Positions 23,543 through 36,899 are shown, counted from the first letter of the stretch. The stretch is 64,000 nucleotides of DNA from Oryzias latipes (GCF_002234675.1 NC_019869.2:10650015-10714014), one strand, 5' to 3'. The notes: generated by a model not told the origin, from the sequence alone. Numbers and translations: made by a program.

Positions 23543-24085
23543 GGCCACTCTGACGAAAATAGTGTTTTGGTGTTTAAAACATGTTCTTGTGACATTTTTC
23601 TCATGAGGGAGGAAATATATAAAGAAAACTAAGCTTACCATATCATTTCTGAGTATTTCTTTATTCAAATCATTGTGAATCAGGAGCAGATGACAAAAAT
23701 GCCATTTGAAAACGCTTAGAGGTGTTATGTAGAACCTACAATGGGCGGGCCACATTCTGATGTGGCCACTTATAGAAAAATAGATTCCTGTACGTCTTTG
23801 TTTTCGTTGTCTGAGCTAGCATTTAGGTAAAAAATTGTACGGTTGGTTAGCTCCAATATGTCTCATCATTTTTGTTGCACCGCTAATGTTAGGTTGGGGT
23901 TGTGAGGGGCTGTAAGCTAGCTGGAGAGCGTAAAAACAGATGGACGATAAGAACTAGGGACGTTTTCACTCTACACCAACAGTCCCGCGCACAACTCAAA
24001 GGTGAATTTCAAACAAACTGCTGCTCTGCAGAAACTGTCATAGAAAAAGCCTTAAAACAGATTAAAGATTATAGTTAAAGTTTTT
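23543..24085 (-). repeat. Family A repeat, copy 3 (inverted)
   Basis: Reverse complement of much of 25938-26537. It starts with the 'ccactctgacgaaaatagtg' end and continues through 'aacatgttcttgtgacattt' and the shared block 'ctaatgttaggttggggttg', ending in 'actgtcatagaaaaa'. Its right terminus is eroded. Non-coding. Confidence 0.75.
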
Positions 24086-24136
24086 AGCAAAACATTTCAC
24101 TCCTTATATTTGGGCTTTGCTTGACAGAAGTGGGTG

Positions 24137-24300
24137 TAATTTATCCATTCAACCATCCATTTGCTTAACCCGCTGCATCCCTTCCGGGGTCACAGGGTTG
24201 CCAGAGCCTGTCCGGGCCAGTCGGGCGAAGGCGGGGTACACCCTGGACAGGTTGCCAGTCTGTCCCAGGTCACACAATCCCTCCCACAAAAACTCACAAA
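24137..24300 (-). repeat. Teleost LINE 3'-tail repeat (inverted)
   Basis: Reads 'ccattcaaccatccatttgc', then 'cttccggggtcacagggttg' and 'ggcggggtacaccctggac', the reverse complement of the same LINE-tail class seen at 22595-22735. Confidence 0.8.
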
Positions 24301-24649
24301 AGCACACCTAGGGAGACTTTAGAGTAGAAGTGGGTGTTGAGTTTTACCTTTCTGCACAGTCATACTTGTGTTTGGGATTATTTCTTTTATTGTATATTGT
24401 GTATTTTAGTTATCCTTAATTGAATTTGCCTCCTTTCCACCTCCTCACCTTGTCACAGAACATCTCATTCATGGTAGACTCCTCTCATCCCCTGAAGTCC
24501 CTTTGAGATTCCACCTTAGACTCAGGTCTGCAGATCTTTCCTCTACAAAAAAGAAATGAACAAACCTGAGAGACGTGCAAACACCATGAAATACTAAGTA
24601 TGCAACAATTCAACACGCAACAAGGCCCTCACCTTTTCCTCCCTCATGG

Positions 24650-24800
24650 TGTTATTTTTGGCTTGTGTGAGAACGAATGTCACTGGGGAGCATGTGTTGT
24701 ACCTCCCTAATTAGGGCTACCTCAAAGCTGGCATAAAAACGGAGGCGATATTTATTAGGCAGCAGTTTAGTAGCTTGTCATGAGGCCGTGTCAAAGCTGT
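24650..24800. promoter_or_regulatory. Candidate conserved non-coding element with TAATTA palindrome
   Basis: Contains the perfect 12-bp palindrome ccctaattaggg at 24705-24716, a paired-homeodomain-type site, followed by 'ggcataaaaacggagg' and 'atatttattaggcag'. The segment is unique-looking between repeat blocks and has no coding frame. A role in Dlx regulation is possible but untested. Confidence 0.3.
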
Positions 24801-25639
24801 AAAACAAAGTTTAAATATGTGTGCCAAGAATTATTACCAACCATGGCTACTCCTCTGCTCATGGAGAGACTGACATTTGTTTTTTTCTTTTTTTCACAAA
24901 ACTGGAGCGGTGATGCTTTCTTCTTATGCACGCTCATGAGTGACATATTCCTCCTCTTTAATTTTAATTTGTAATGTGAACAGAGCAATGTTTGTGCCAC
25001 AGTGCTTTCTTGACACGACTCTAGACGTCACATGAGTCAGATCGTGCAGGGTGATTATTTACGATGGCCGTTTTAAAGTGGTTATGATGAAACTGCCTTT
25101 TTTATGTTTTTTTGCACTGAAGGCTAATAAATCCAGAGACAGCACAGGTTAGTGTTAATGTAGTTGCAGGGATGAAACCAAAGGCAGCCTTGAGGTGTTG
25201 ATGGATGATAAATATATGCTAAAATCATACTGTTCTGATTAGTCTGAGCATTTTTATCCCTTTAGTAGGCTGTGATTTGTTTTTGCGTGGACAGTGTTCC
25301 TGTTATAATGTGTGTCTAGCTTGATGATCATAAAAAAAGGATGCAAATGTTGCTCATGTATGGACAATTTCTGTACATGCTGACAAATTCACTCTCTTGT
25401 CCATTTATTATCACTGTTTAGATGATCCATGCTGATGCCATTTATTTTGAAGATGCTGTTTATCTGATGTACCAAACGAGAAAAATGGAACAAAATTGTG
25501 CAGTCCTCATGCAGACGTTCAGTGGATCTATACAGTCTGAGATCTGAGACTGTCTAGTAATTGTTGTTTGTAATCACAGTTGATCACAAATTTAGCATAA
25601 ATCTGCTAAAACATTCAATTCTTGTAAGCATGAAGTCAT

Positions 25640-25895
25640 AGTTGAAAAAGGTTTAGCCGAGCTGAGGCTTCTGCAGAGAAATGGCAGAGTTGGTTGTGAG
25701 TTCAAACTCCAAATAAATTTTATCTCAGTGTTGGGTTTGTAAAAATTGTACTCACAGTACAAGCGTTCTCCCAGTTTTGACCATCTCCTGTGGGAGCAGT
25801 GAGCTGAGTACAGACCTCACTCAGTTTAACCCCTGAAGCCAACCCTTGATGCTAAGTTTTAAGGCATTGGGTCCCATTTTTTTTCTCGAATCTAC
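25640..25895. repeat. SINE-like repeat related to the copy in ago2
   Basis: Has the tRNA B-box-like 'ggttgtgagttcaaactcc' and, after a divergent middle, 'tgtgggagcagtgagctg', 'caacccttgatgct' and 'aggcattgggtcccat'. The last three phrases recur in the same order at 60182-60402. Probably a degraded tRNA-derived retroposon. Confidence 0.5.
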
Positions 25896-25937
25896 TGTAT
25901 GTTTAGTCCCAACTGTTGAACCATCAACCAGTAACAC

Positions 25938-26537
25938 TAAAAGTCTCACTCCGATCATCTCACGATCTATTGTGGAAGTGTTCCCAGTGGTCTTTTAGTT
26001 AGGATTATGCAATTTTTAGACCAAGTTGTTTTTAAAACCTGAGTCGTTTTTCTATGACAGTTTCTGCAGAGCAGCAAGAGTTCATTAGAAATTTGCCTTT
26101 GAGTTGTGGGCGGGACTGTTGGTGTAGAGTGTGATCATCCCTAGTTCCTATCGTCCATCTGTTTTTACGCTCTCCAGCTAGCTTACAGCCCCTCACAACC
26201 CCAACCTAACATTGGCGGTGCCACAAAAATCACGAGCACTATTGGAGCTCAAAAGAGGAAAGCAAAGACATTCGTGGATCTATTTATTTGAAAGTAAATG
26301 CAGCAGAATGGAGCAGAGCAGGAAGCTTGTGGCCCCGCCAAGCGTATTTTCCAGATAACAAAAACAATCTTTTTTAAAACTGTTTTTTTAGTCTACTCCT
26401 GATTCCTTACAATTTAAATAAAGAAATACTCAGAAATGCAATGTTAAGCTTAATTTTCTTTATATATTGTTTCCATCCTGAGAAAAATGTCACAAGAACA
26501 TGTTCAAAACACTATTTTCATCAGAGTGGGTCTTTAA
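25938..26537 (+). repeat. Family A repeat, copy 2 (longest)
   Basis: About 600 bp, with the start 'aaaagtctcactccgatcatc' inverted against the end 'atcagagtgggtctttaag', so both termini seem present. It is the reference copy for 3270-3670, 23543-24085 and 56690-57050. There is no transposase, hence a non-autonomous DNA element. Confidence 0.75.
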
Positions 26538-28535
26538 GTTTTGTGTTGGAATGAAATGCAATGTATCTCCCTTAAAGAAAGCTGAATACAAAAATAAAAT
26601 AAAAAAGAAATTGTAGTACTCTGAAATTCATCTGATAAAATTATGACTATGTTGCTTTTACCTACATCAGTTATAACAGTTAATCGAGGATTTGATAAGA
26701 TAGTTTTCATTAATTTATTTGTGAATGATTTGCTAAAAATATTTTTTGGGGAAATGCACTATTGTGAGTGAGAATCAGCATGTGCAGGTCAGTTCTCTAG
26801 GATTAGTGTCCAGATCTTCTTCGTCTTTGGTTTGTGTTCTTGCATTCCTGCTGTTCGTTACCAGATCTTTTGTTTTGTCACCATTTTTTTAACCACGTTT
26901 TATCACCTTTCACTCCACGAGTTTTGTCTTTTGACGTGTTGGTTTTGAGTTCTTTTACTTTAAGTCCAGTTTATGTTTATTTAAATAAACCAGTTGCCCC
27001 CAAAAAAAGTTTAAACGCAAACACAGGGACAGTTTCCTTTATTGGGTTTAGATTAATGCATGTAAAAATGTCTCTTCTAGTTTCTGCATCTCTTCATTTG
27101 GGACCCTTAGAAATCCCATGTGCAACTTAATGGCTCCTTCGTATAAAAATGTGTTATTTTAACAGAAAACTGAAAAAGAAAAAAATGCTTTATATAATTC
27201 TGATTATTTCAACGGGAGACATTAGCCAGACACCATAGAATATTTTGCCCAAACAAGGCCCATGAGTTGTTTTTGTTGGCCTCTTTTGGACTGGACTGCC
27301 CTCGCTGACCCTTCATCAGCACAGTATATCTGCTTGAACTTGAACAAACATTCCTCAGCACGCTAAACTGTGAATAGGACGGCCTCAGGAGCAGCAGAGG
27401 AGGAAAACAAAATAATGTAGTTTCCAAAATGGACATTTGGAGTGTAAATTTAAATAAAGAAAACTATAAATTAGCGGCTGATTTGTTAATTTAATATCTC
27501 TAAAAGACAGTGACAATGAGATCTGGGTCAGACCGAGTGATCAAATTACAGATCTGTCATCACTAGATCTGTTATAACTTAAGTTAAAGTTGTCTTGCTA
27601 CCTTTGAGGTTAGGTAGAGCATTAATGCACAAATAGGATGCTAGCATCATTTGCACAATGCTAATTTACAGGCACATGATTATTAAAAGCATTTACAAAT
27701 ACATGACAATTTAAAGAAAAAACTTTTAGTTAGCTGTACTTTATGTTTGTTCTTCATGTATGTAATTACACCAATTAATTCAAGCCAGTCAATGGAAACC
27801 GATTTATTTTCTATTTTCCATTTTTAATAGCAGTTTATCCATTTATGCATTAAGAGGGGTTTATATTTTGCCTTAGTCACAACTGTCCTTACAGGTGGAT
27901 ACGGGGTGACTGTGGGCTAAAAATGAAAAAAGTTTCTCTATGGCCATGCTGTAGATGACAAGTCGCAGTGAACACTCATCAGGGTGAAGTGGGTGATACA
28001 CAGGAGTGTCGCACGGATTTTTCACCCCACCAAATCCTGCCCACTCCAAAAAAAGCCCGTTAGGGCTTCTCAATTACCGGTAGGTGTGCACTCCTTGCGT
28101 TCAGCCCAACTATTAGAATTTAGGAAACAATCAGAGTGTTGTTTTTCAGCATCCTACAGGTGTCATACGCACGACTTACCAATGATTAGAGTGTAGTGTG
28201 AGCACACTGTACGTCATGGGTGTGTGTAAGTTGCATTATCCTTACAAATTCCTCCCAATGTGCATAACAATTGTACATTCCAGTTTCATTGTGTTCGTTT
28301 AGGTTGCTGTACGAGCCTCAGGACACAACTGTGCTCCCTGGAAGATGCAGCCACTACTTTGGGTCCAGACAACCCAAAAACCAAAAACTCTCAAGTATAA
28401 AGTTACTTGTCATGGTTAGTTGAAGACATTGGCTGCTTGCTTGATTATTTATATTTTATATGTCTGTGTTTTGCTTTCAAGGCACATTACTTGCCCCCCT
28501 GCATTTTTCCTTTTGTCATTTAGTTTGGATTTTTT
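26538..28535. other. Gene-free stretch
   Basis: AT-rich sequence with no supported gene. A T-rich segment at 26810-27010 ends in an 'aataaacc' motif and may be a repeat 3' end. Nothing else is recognisable. Confidence 0.35.
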
Positions 28536-28873
28536 TTATATATATCTGTAGTGGTGTAGTGTGTTACTGATGGTAGCCTTTGATACTTTGGCCCCAGCTC
28601 TCTCCAGGTCATTCACTAGGTCCCCCGTCTGGTTCTGGGATTTTTGCTCCGTTCTTGTATTCATTTTGACCCCACAGGGTGAGATCTTGCAGGGAGCCCC
28701 AGATGGAGGGAGATTATCAGTTGTCTGGTATGTCTTCCATTTCCTAATAATTGCTCCCACAGTTGATTTCTTCACACCAAGCTTTTTAACTGTTGCAGAT
28801 TCAGTTTTCCCAGCCTGGTGCAGGTCAAAATTTACTTATTGGTGTCCTCAGACAGCTCTTTGGTCTTGGCCAT
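28536..28873 (-). pseudogene. Tc1-like transposase N-terminus, broken
   Basis: An ATG at 28871-28873 opens 'MAKTKELSEDTNK' and hits a stop codon. Further on, another frame (28775 downward) carries the helix-turn-helix part: 'KKSTVGAIIRKWKTY', 'NLPPSGAPCKISP' and 'KATISNTLHHY'. This matches the paired-like DNA-binding region of Tc1/mariner transposases. The DDE catalytic domain is absent, so the copy is dead. Confidence 0.75.
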
Positions 28874-29236
28874 AGTGGAGTTTGGAGTGTGACTCTTAGA
28901 AGTTGTGGACAGGTGTCTTTTATATAGATAACCAGTTCAAACAGATTTCATTAATACAGGTAACAAGTGGAGGACAGAGGATCCTCTTACAGAATAAGTT
29001 ACAGGTCTGTGAGAGCCAGAAATCTTGTTTGTTTGTAGGTGACCAAATACTTATTTTCCACAATAATTTACAAATTAATTCTTAGAAATCAGACAGTGGA
29101 ATTTTATGGATTTTTTTGTCATCTTGTCGCTCATAATTGAAGTATACATATGATGGAAATTACTGGCCTCTCTCATCTTTTTAAGTGGGACAACTTGCAC
29201 AATCGGCGACTGACTAAATACTTTTTTACCCAGTTC
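28536..29236 (-). mobile_element. Truncated Tc1-like DNA transposon
   Basis: Read on the minus strand, the right end (about 29236) gives the Tc1-type terminus 'aaaaaagtatttagtcag', then a long non-coding lead with 'atgagagaggccagtaat' and 'ggaaaataagtatttggt', then the start of a transposase gene. The element stops at about 28536, so more than half of the transposase and the other terminal repeat are missing. Confidence 0.8.
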
Positions 29237-31341
29237 CACAGCTGACAGAGAACCACATTTTTTGAAGGATTGTTGCTGAATTACTAGAGTGAGAGAGTTT
29301 TGAGTTTTTCACACTCTTGTCATCTGACAGCTCTCTTGCTGTGACCACTTTCTTGGGAGCCAACAGGCATCAGGTTCATGTAAGTCTGCTCCTGCTTCTT
29401 TTGAACATGCTCACTTTTATTACAATAAAGCTTTGTTGTTTGAAAAAAAAGGTGGACATGTTTATCTTAAAAATATTGTCCTTCTGCTTGATCCAAACAA
29501 CAACTATCTGTAACACTTTCATCAAAGTACATTTCTGTATTAAATCCCACCATGTGTCTGCATTTTTTAATAGAAATAAAAACCAGCTGATCTCCTTGCT
29601 CTAATAGTTTGACCAAAAAAATGCCTGCTGTATCTTTTCTAACTCTTTATTGTATGATATTTCTTGTCATCTGTTTGCTTTCCTCCTGTGAACACACGAA
29701 GACTGTTGTTTCTGACTTTGATGTTTTGGCCACTTCACACCTGTCATTCACATCCATCTTACAATGTCCATTCAGCTTTGTGAAAGAGGAGACGTTTTCT
29801 TTCTGTGAGCTGTGATAATTTTCCCAGCGAACAGGCACTGTGGTTTTCTTGTTTACACAAAGGTCTGTCTACAGTTTGCTCCCAAAGAGGACGGTTTATA
29901 AGGGATTTCTGTTCTCAGGCAGTTTCTGTCTGTGGACAGTCTAAAGGCCATGTCAAGCAGCCACTACTTACATTTTGCGAATTTGCACAGTTTTTTTTCA
30001 AATTTTGGTCTTTCGTGATACATGCGTGATACACGTAATACACAAGTGTTTCTTGTGTTTGTCATTCATTGATGTCCGGTGAGGGTTTCGGCCGACGGGT
30101 CTTTACGTGAATTCGGTTTTGTGCTGTTCAAAGTTCTTGGTTCGGTTAAAAGTATGCAGTTCATGCGTAGTTTACGTGCAAATTGTTTTTTTATTTTTTA
30201 TTTATTCAATACAGGGACAGCGCATATTAATAAGCATTCCTGTCAATATGCCAGAGTTAGCCAAAGGGCTATTTTTCATCGGCAGTCTCTAGCTGGGTGT
30301 TAAAATCACCCTAAAAGATCCAAATAAGATGACATACTTACATAACATTACGTACATTTTAAAGAATACAGTCAGTAAAATTAGCAGTTAACCTAAAAGT
30401 AAATTAGCGATAAAACAATCCAAATCAGACAAATGTATGAACATAAACACATATACAAGACAAGATGATAGCGGGGATTGGTTAGAGGAGGTTATATGCT
30501 AATTGATACTCTTCTCATGCAACTGTGTTTTGTTTTGCGAGATACATACGCAACCATTCCATGTATAACTTTTCACTTATGTATAACTTTATTATTGCAT
30601 AAATGGCGCACATATCACGGTAAAATTACAAAACTGACACACAAATCCCTAAGAAATTACATAGAAACAGCACAATAATCATTAATAATAATAATTTACG
30701 TGTTAGTTGCGTATTTTGTTCATACTTCTTTCGTTGTTTTAACGTGGTTCATTCGTGATACATCTGTGAAAATTTCACGTTAAGACAACAACTTTCCTCA
30801 GTTTTTTCACGTGTATTCACGTATGACCAATTTCTGTTGTGACACCAGCTGCAAAGTTCTTTTAAAGCTGTTTTTGTTTTTAAAAGTTGTTGTTTTCTGT
30901 CTCGTGCAGTGTTTGTTGCAGTACTTTTGTAATTGTCACAGGAATATGTGTTTTTCTCCTTGCATGCATGGATTAATATGATCACTAAGAGAGCAGCATG
31001 ATATCCTGCTGAACTTAAACATAGCTTTACTAATCCCTGCTCTGTCAATGAGTTTTTCAGCCACCATTCATTGGTGTTTTTCTCTTCGCCCTTTATTCCA
31101 TACCTCCCATAGCTTTGGCAGCTTAGCATTAATAATTTGGTCATGCTCGACCGGAATAGTTCTAAAAGCAGACATTACATCTGAAAATGTGTTTGTAAGG
31201 GTTCGTCTTCTACAGGATTCTAGCTTTTTGCCACATTTTACCTCAGTAAGCATCTTCATTTGTCTTTTGTTGTGCCTTGACCCCCTTGTTTATCGTTTTA
31301 GGAGATCTAATGTAGGTTTATAAATCCAGCCATACAACCAA
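29237..31341. other. Gene-free stretch with repeat insertion
   Basis: No gene is supported. Repeated 'cgtgatacat' and 'cacgtg' phrases occur at 30010-30110 and again at 30740-30830, framing the repeat fragment at 30199-30315. This suggests that one older element was split by a later one. Confidence 0.35.
30199..30315. repeat. Teleost interspersed repeat fragment
   Basis: The series 'ttattcaatacagggacag', 'gccagagttagccaaaggg' and 'aaaatcaccctaaaa' is one I recognise from dispersed fish retroposon ends. Family not assigned. Confidence 0.45.
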
Positions 31342-31469
31342 ATAAGATAAGATAAGATAAGATAAGATAAGATAAGATAAGATAAGATAAGATAAGATAA
31401 GATAAGATAAGATAAGATAAGATAAGATAAGATAAGATAAGATAAGATAAGATAAGATAAGATAAGATA

Positions 31470-31501
<32 letters not shown>

Positions 31502-31509
31502 ATAAGATA
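31342..31509. repeat. Pentanucleotide microsatellite (GATAA)n
   Basis: About 33 tandem copies of a 5-base unit, nearly perfect, with one altered unit (gatag) at about 31496-31500. The minus strand reads as an open Leu-Ser-Tyr repeat, a by-product of a 5-base unit lacking stop codons. The unit matches the TTATC tail of fish retroposons (compare 38819-38875), so it may have grown from such a tail. Confidence 0.95.
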
Positions 31510-31699
31510 TTCCTAATAGGTATGGTCATTAATAGGTATGGTCATTACTATGCAACAACACCAATGGACTAACTATAAATAGCAACTTAGCATTAACATC
31601 CAATATATGTCAGTTTCTTTGCTAGCAGGGGTACAAATGTTTATCAAAAGCTGTTTATAGAAAAAGTTAGTTGGGATTGCCAAAATAGTGATTTTTCTC

Positions 31700-32180
31700 A
31701 CTAAAGGATCATACGGTGCACTGTGAATGAATGGTCTATTTTTGACCTCATGTCATGTATAAGGTGCACCAAACTATAAGGTGCATAAGCAAGACAAAAG
31801 AGTCAGGGATAAGTCATTCGGTCAGACTTTATTAACTGTGTTTACAGTAACTCTAACTCGTTTGTGGCACAAAAAACAGCAATATTTACAATACCTGTAA
31901 CCTCTCACCCTTGTTTGTGACTTACAAAAAGACAGATACCACTAAAACAAATGTTAAGCTGCGTTCATACCAAAGGCGATTCCCGCAACCAGTTTCAATG
32001 CTGAGTCAATGGTACAGAAACCACCTGAGGCACTGTGGTGCAAATTAATTGATGGGCATGGAGCGGCAGTCTGGCAGCAGGGCAATTTATGCGGCACGGC
32101 TAGAGATTAAAAATTTCAACTTTGTCGAGGGGTCGTCGCGTCAACAGGGACTCAACTTTGGTCACGTGGCGTTTTCAGTG
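31700..32180. repeat. Two adjacent MITE-like fragments
   Basis: 31735-31800 contains 'tataaggtgcacc' and 'actataaggtgcata', a phrase typical of a common fish DNA-element MITE. 31958-32180 starts 'agctgcgttcataccaaagg', the usual start of another non-autonomous DNA-element group. Boundaries are approximate and both look degraded. Confidence 0.45.
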
Positions 32181-35100
32181 ACTTGATCAGCGGGTAGAAT
32201 ACAGATGCAATATGGTGGATGGATCCGATAGCTCTCCTCCTGAACCCTTACCCATTTTCTTTCTTTTCTTTTTAGAATAAATAAACCTGATCTCTTAACA
32301 GCATCCTTCATGCACTGTGAATGAGATCCACACAGACACCGCTCCATGTAATCGTCAGGCTAAAAACATTTGTCTTTTTGATTCCATGAATGTTAAACTG
32401 AATTTTTAACATAGCAAACACTGGAACTTAATGTAAGCGCAGGGAAACATGAAGCAGCTCTGCAGGATCTTCCATCACTGCTGTGTTTGTTCTTTGTGAT
32501 TATTACTTGTGGGGTTTCCATCAAGCAGCAGTTCACTTGAACATTTATGCAGCCTCTTAGTCGGCTGGATCCTGCAGAACTTCCTCCAGTCTTGATTAAT
32601 TTGATTAATTGATAACACAGCTGAGTTGAAGCTCTCAACAGAGGATTTATTCAACGCTGTGGTTTAACAACAGAAAAACTGGAGCTGAAAAATGACAAAG
32701 GAACATGTTCGCTTGTCTTTCCCACCCAAAGTTTTTTTATTCCTCACTGTTTTATGTGAGAGGAGGATGAAAACGTGTGCAGTCACCCTGCAGAAGGAGA
32801 GGAAAAAATGTTGGCAATTGTTTTTTTTATGCAAAAATATTAAAAGAGTAAAGAAAGGAGGAGGCACAAGGAGACACAACGCAAAAATTGCCCTTTATTT
32901 AGAGTGGCAGTGGCATGCACCCACTATTTGTTCGCAGAGGCTTTCTTTCAGGAAACATAGAAGTGACTGAGGAGGAGAGGGGGTACAGGAGGAGAGATGT
33001 ACTGTGGCCCTGAAGTTCAAATACTATCAACAATTTACTCAATGCAAAAACATACTAAACATGGCAATGACAATCAAAAGAGCAAAACAAATGAGAAAGA
33101 AAACATTGTTTTTCAGAAATCAAAACAAAATTCAGAAACAAAAAAACACTATTTAAAAAAAAGGAATATAAATCAATATAAAATGTTAAAAAATGAAACA
33201 CAATAAGAAACCAGAAGTGGTAGGTACTGTGGGACATCACTGATTAGATTATGACGTTTGAGCCTTTTCTAATGCGTCTTCAATGTAAACATATACGATA
33301 AAAGTTTTATTAGTACAGAGCTGCAGTATCGCTTCATGCTAAATAACTTTGAGTTAAAATAATGGACAAACGTCATCATCCAATAGGGATTTCCTATAGT
33401 ACCTTAGTACCTACCTTTTCTGATTTATCATTGTGTTTAATTTTTTGACATTTTATTCTTATATCAGGAAATTACTTTTCCCAAACGTTAATTTTTTCTT
33501 TCTTTTTTTTTTTTTTTTTTTTTTTTTTGGGGGGGGGGGGGGTTGTGTTTTGGTTTCCTTTGGTTTCCCTTGAGTGATTTGTTGATGTGATTTGCACTTC
33601 AGGGCCACCATAGAGATGGGGGGGAACTCTTGGCAGGTGTGGGCTGTTGCCATGGCGTTCCATCAGGCAACTGGTCGTGGCCTCATCGGTGACCAAGGGC
33701 GTTTGCCCTGAGAATGACTGGAAAGTATCGGGCTTAAACTGGCTGCCACCCACCTGTCCCACCCTGAAGGGAACGCGTAGAGCTGTTTGTGATGCAGTCC
33801 TGTCACTCACACGTGAGCTGCTTTAATCGTTCCTTTTGCCGTTGATTTTTCAGCAACAGCAGGAGTTTTTAATCCAGCCAAATCCACTGATGTAATTTTG
33901 ACAAATATCAGTGGCATTTCGTCTCTCTTGTGGTGCTTTGATATGATTACTTTCTCCTCCATGGTTCCAACCACTTTCTCTGTGTTGGAGAATATTGTTC
34001 TGCATTGTTGGAAATGTCACCGTCATCAACAGCGATGCAAAAAAACAGCTCCATCCTTTTCATCTATATTCCTGCTCCGCAGCAACTGTACATATAAATG
34101 AACGGGCCTCCCTGGCTGCAACTCTTAGCAACTGTTGCTATGTGTAATGTTGTTGAACTCAACCTCTCGCTGGCTCTTCAAACGTGAATGACTAATCTAT
34201 CACGGAGCACACTGAAAGCTCTTCGGAAGGGACCTGGAGCAGCTCGAGGCCCCCCATGACCCTCTCCTGGATGTTTCCTCATTACTTTATAATGTATTCA
34301 CGCTTATGCTTCCATGGCGCTCGCCCTGGCCTCGTAATGGGAGGAAGCAGTGAGCTGCTCCAAAAAGCCTGGTCCAATTTGCACTTCATTTTATTAACTC
34401 GGGAAAAAAAAACCCAGCCCAGCTTCTGGTAGGGCCTTGCCAAAGCTCACCAGGCTCTGGCTTGCACTGCCGATGTGACGACAGGATAGAGTGTCTCGAC
34501 ATCAGTGGGGTACCTCCGCTGGCCCCCGGGAGATGCTGTCATTATGCATGTTTGCAGTCATGGGAGCTGAATGCCTTGGCTGAAAGGGAGGGAGAGGGGA
34601 AGAAACTGAGAATGTTTCGGCTCCTCTACAGTGTTTTGAGCTTTCTGAAATGCATGTGCTATCATGGCTGTGTTGTGTTTACCACAGCGGGAGGCAAACA
34701 CAGAGTTACAGAGGAGAGGCGCGGAAACAGCGCACACAGTAAAATGAGCAAAATACATATATTAGGACTCTCTGTATTCACTGCACACAAACAGAGAAGA
34801 GAGGAGAGCTCATTTCAATATAAATGGAAGACAAGCGGGGAGTGTGTGCCTTCATATCAGCATTTGAACTTTTTTTTTTAATACTCTCCTCATGGAAATA
34901 TCCAGCAGAAGCCCTGAGAGGAGTTTAGCTGGGAAGTCAGGATGTCAATGTTAATTTTCTTGCCGTTGCTAAGGAGACTCTTTCTCTCACAGAGGGCTCG
35001 GTTTCCTCCCCCATGGTCACCACGCTTTCAGTCAAAGAAGCCTTTCTGTTTCCAGCCGTCTCCCTCGTGCAATCAGACACTGAGGAACATCTCTGGATCG

Positions 35101-36899
35101 AGGGACCAGGAGACCCCAACATCTGGGGACTGTATTGATTTCCACTGAGGGGGGAAAAAACGCTTATCTAGCACACAGCCAATCTTCCACTGTGATTATC
35201 ATGCCATAGATTTCTGATGTCAGGTTGTAGAAGGGAAGGTTGTGAGACAAAACAATCACTTTGATAAACCACTTCAAGATGAAAAAACGGACACAGCTGT
35301 TAAGGAAAAATGAAATGTTTAAGTTTGGTTTCACAAGGAAATCAGTGTCTCCTAAGGGAAAAGAGCCGCCATTGTCACCTTTGCAGCTGCCTCTGCACTG
35401 TTTATCATCCAACACTTCAGGAGCTTTGAAGGTTTTGATGATAAGCTGCATGGTCAGTGTGTACGGCCACATAAAACACCTTCCTAACCTTCCTGAGCCT
35501 TCACCGCAATTACACAAAATGCTCAGGTCATCCAGTTACCACTACCTTCAAATGCAATGGTATTGGTAAAACATTTTGTTTTTTTAACACTTTTAGTCAG
35601 AACCAAGGAAGTGTGTCAGTTCAACCAATTCTATCTCTCATTTTAAACCCAAAATTTAACAAATTAAATGCTTGAAATATTTAAATAATACATCAATTAT
35701 ACAAATGTAAACCCTTCATGCCTACATTTATTTTCAACTATATTAAAAAAACATTCTTTAATGTTTTTCAATTCAGTGACGCTAAATAAAATGGAGTTCT
35801 TGATAATACGGTACTTTGCAAATAAGCAATTTCTGGCATACAGGTTTGAAATAAGAAAATACATTTTATTTAGTATTTCTAAACGCTGTGGTGCAGTCTG
35901 AATGCTTCAATGTTTACTTTAAACATATATATCTTTCATGATTTAAACTACAAATTCTGGACACTAAACAATAAGCCTTTTTAAAAACGAAAATGTAAAC
36001 CAAAAATTCATAAAAAACTGCAAATACCAGTTAAAAAATGTATTCTTCAATTCCCTTCTTGCTTTATGTAACATCTTTGATATTTTTTGTTCACAATCAA
36101 AAACTTCATTGATCATGATGCATGATTTTCTTTCCCATAGCAAATAGCAAAAACATATTTCATAAAACAATTCAAAAATGACTCTTCAAATCATTGTTTT
36201 GAAACACTTTAATTGAGGAAATATAATCAGGACATTATTACAAAAAAATAACAATAAACTCAATTTTATTTGTGTCAATTTAAATCACAATTAGTTAATG
36301 TCAAATGTATGTAATCACTCTTTAATTAACAATTACCTAACATGTAGTCTTGGTTCTCTGGTGCCTTAATGATGACAGAAAGCACACAGTAGTGGCTAAG
36401 TCTTCAATATTTTATAAACACTTTGGTGAGTGCTGCATCGTACAGAGTGATTACTGCTTTAACCAATACATCATGTAGTGTTTCTCTTTGAGGATCCACC
36501 ACTTTCTCCAGCCTTTCTCTCAGAATTTGACTATAAAAAAAATCCAGTAGCTTCATTATGCACACAGAACACATACAGAATGTCAGCTGCAACTCGCTGT
36601 TAACATGAAAATTGAGCCAGCCTTAAGACTTTCTTCTAAGTGCATGCAAGCCGGCAATAAAGTTGCTGGCTGAGGGCTAAACAGGGAAAAGACAAAAATG
36701 ACAGGGATTTCACCAAAGAATCCTTTTAACAGGCCACTGACACATGAATGGGGCAAAGTGAGAGAAAAGAGAGGAGAGGGTCTGAGGGAGGGAGATGAGG
36801 GAAAAAAAAGAGTAGACAACCAATTTGGGAGTAATGCAACTAAAAACTGACAAGTGTAATTTCATCCATCTGGGCCGATGTGTAAAAAGCACTGCTCAG

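Noticed and set aside
31290-31529. Minus-strand open frame of repeated Leu-Ser-Tyr
   Set aside because: Pure product of the GATAA microsatellite.
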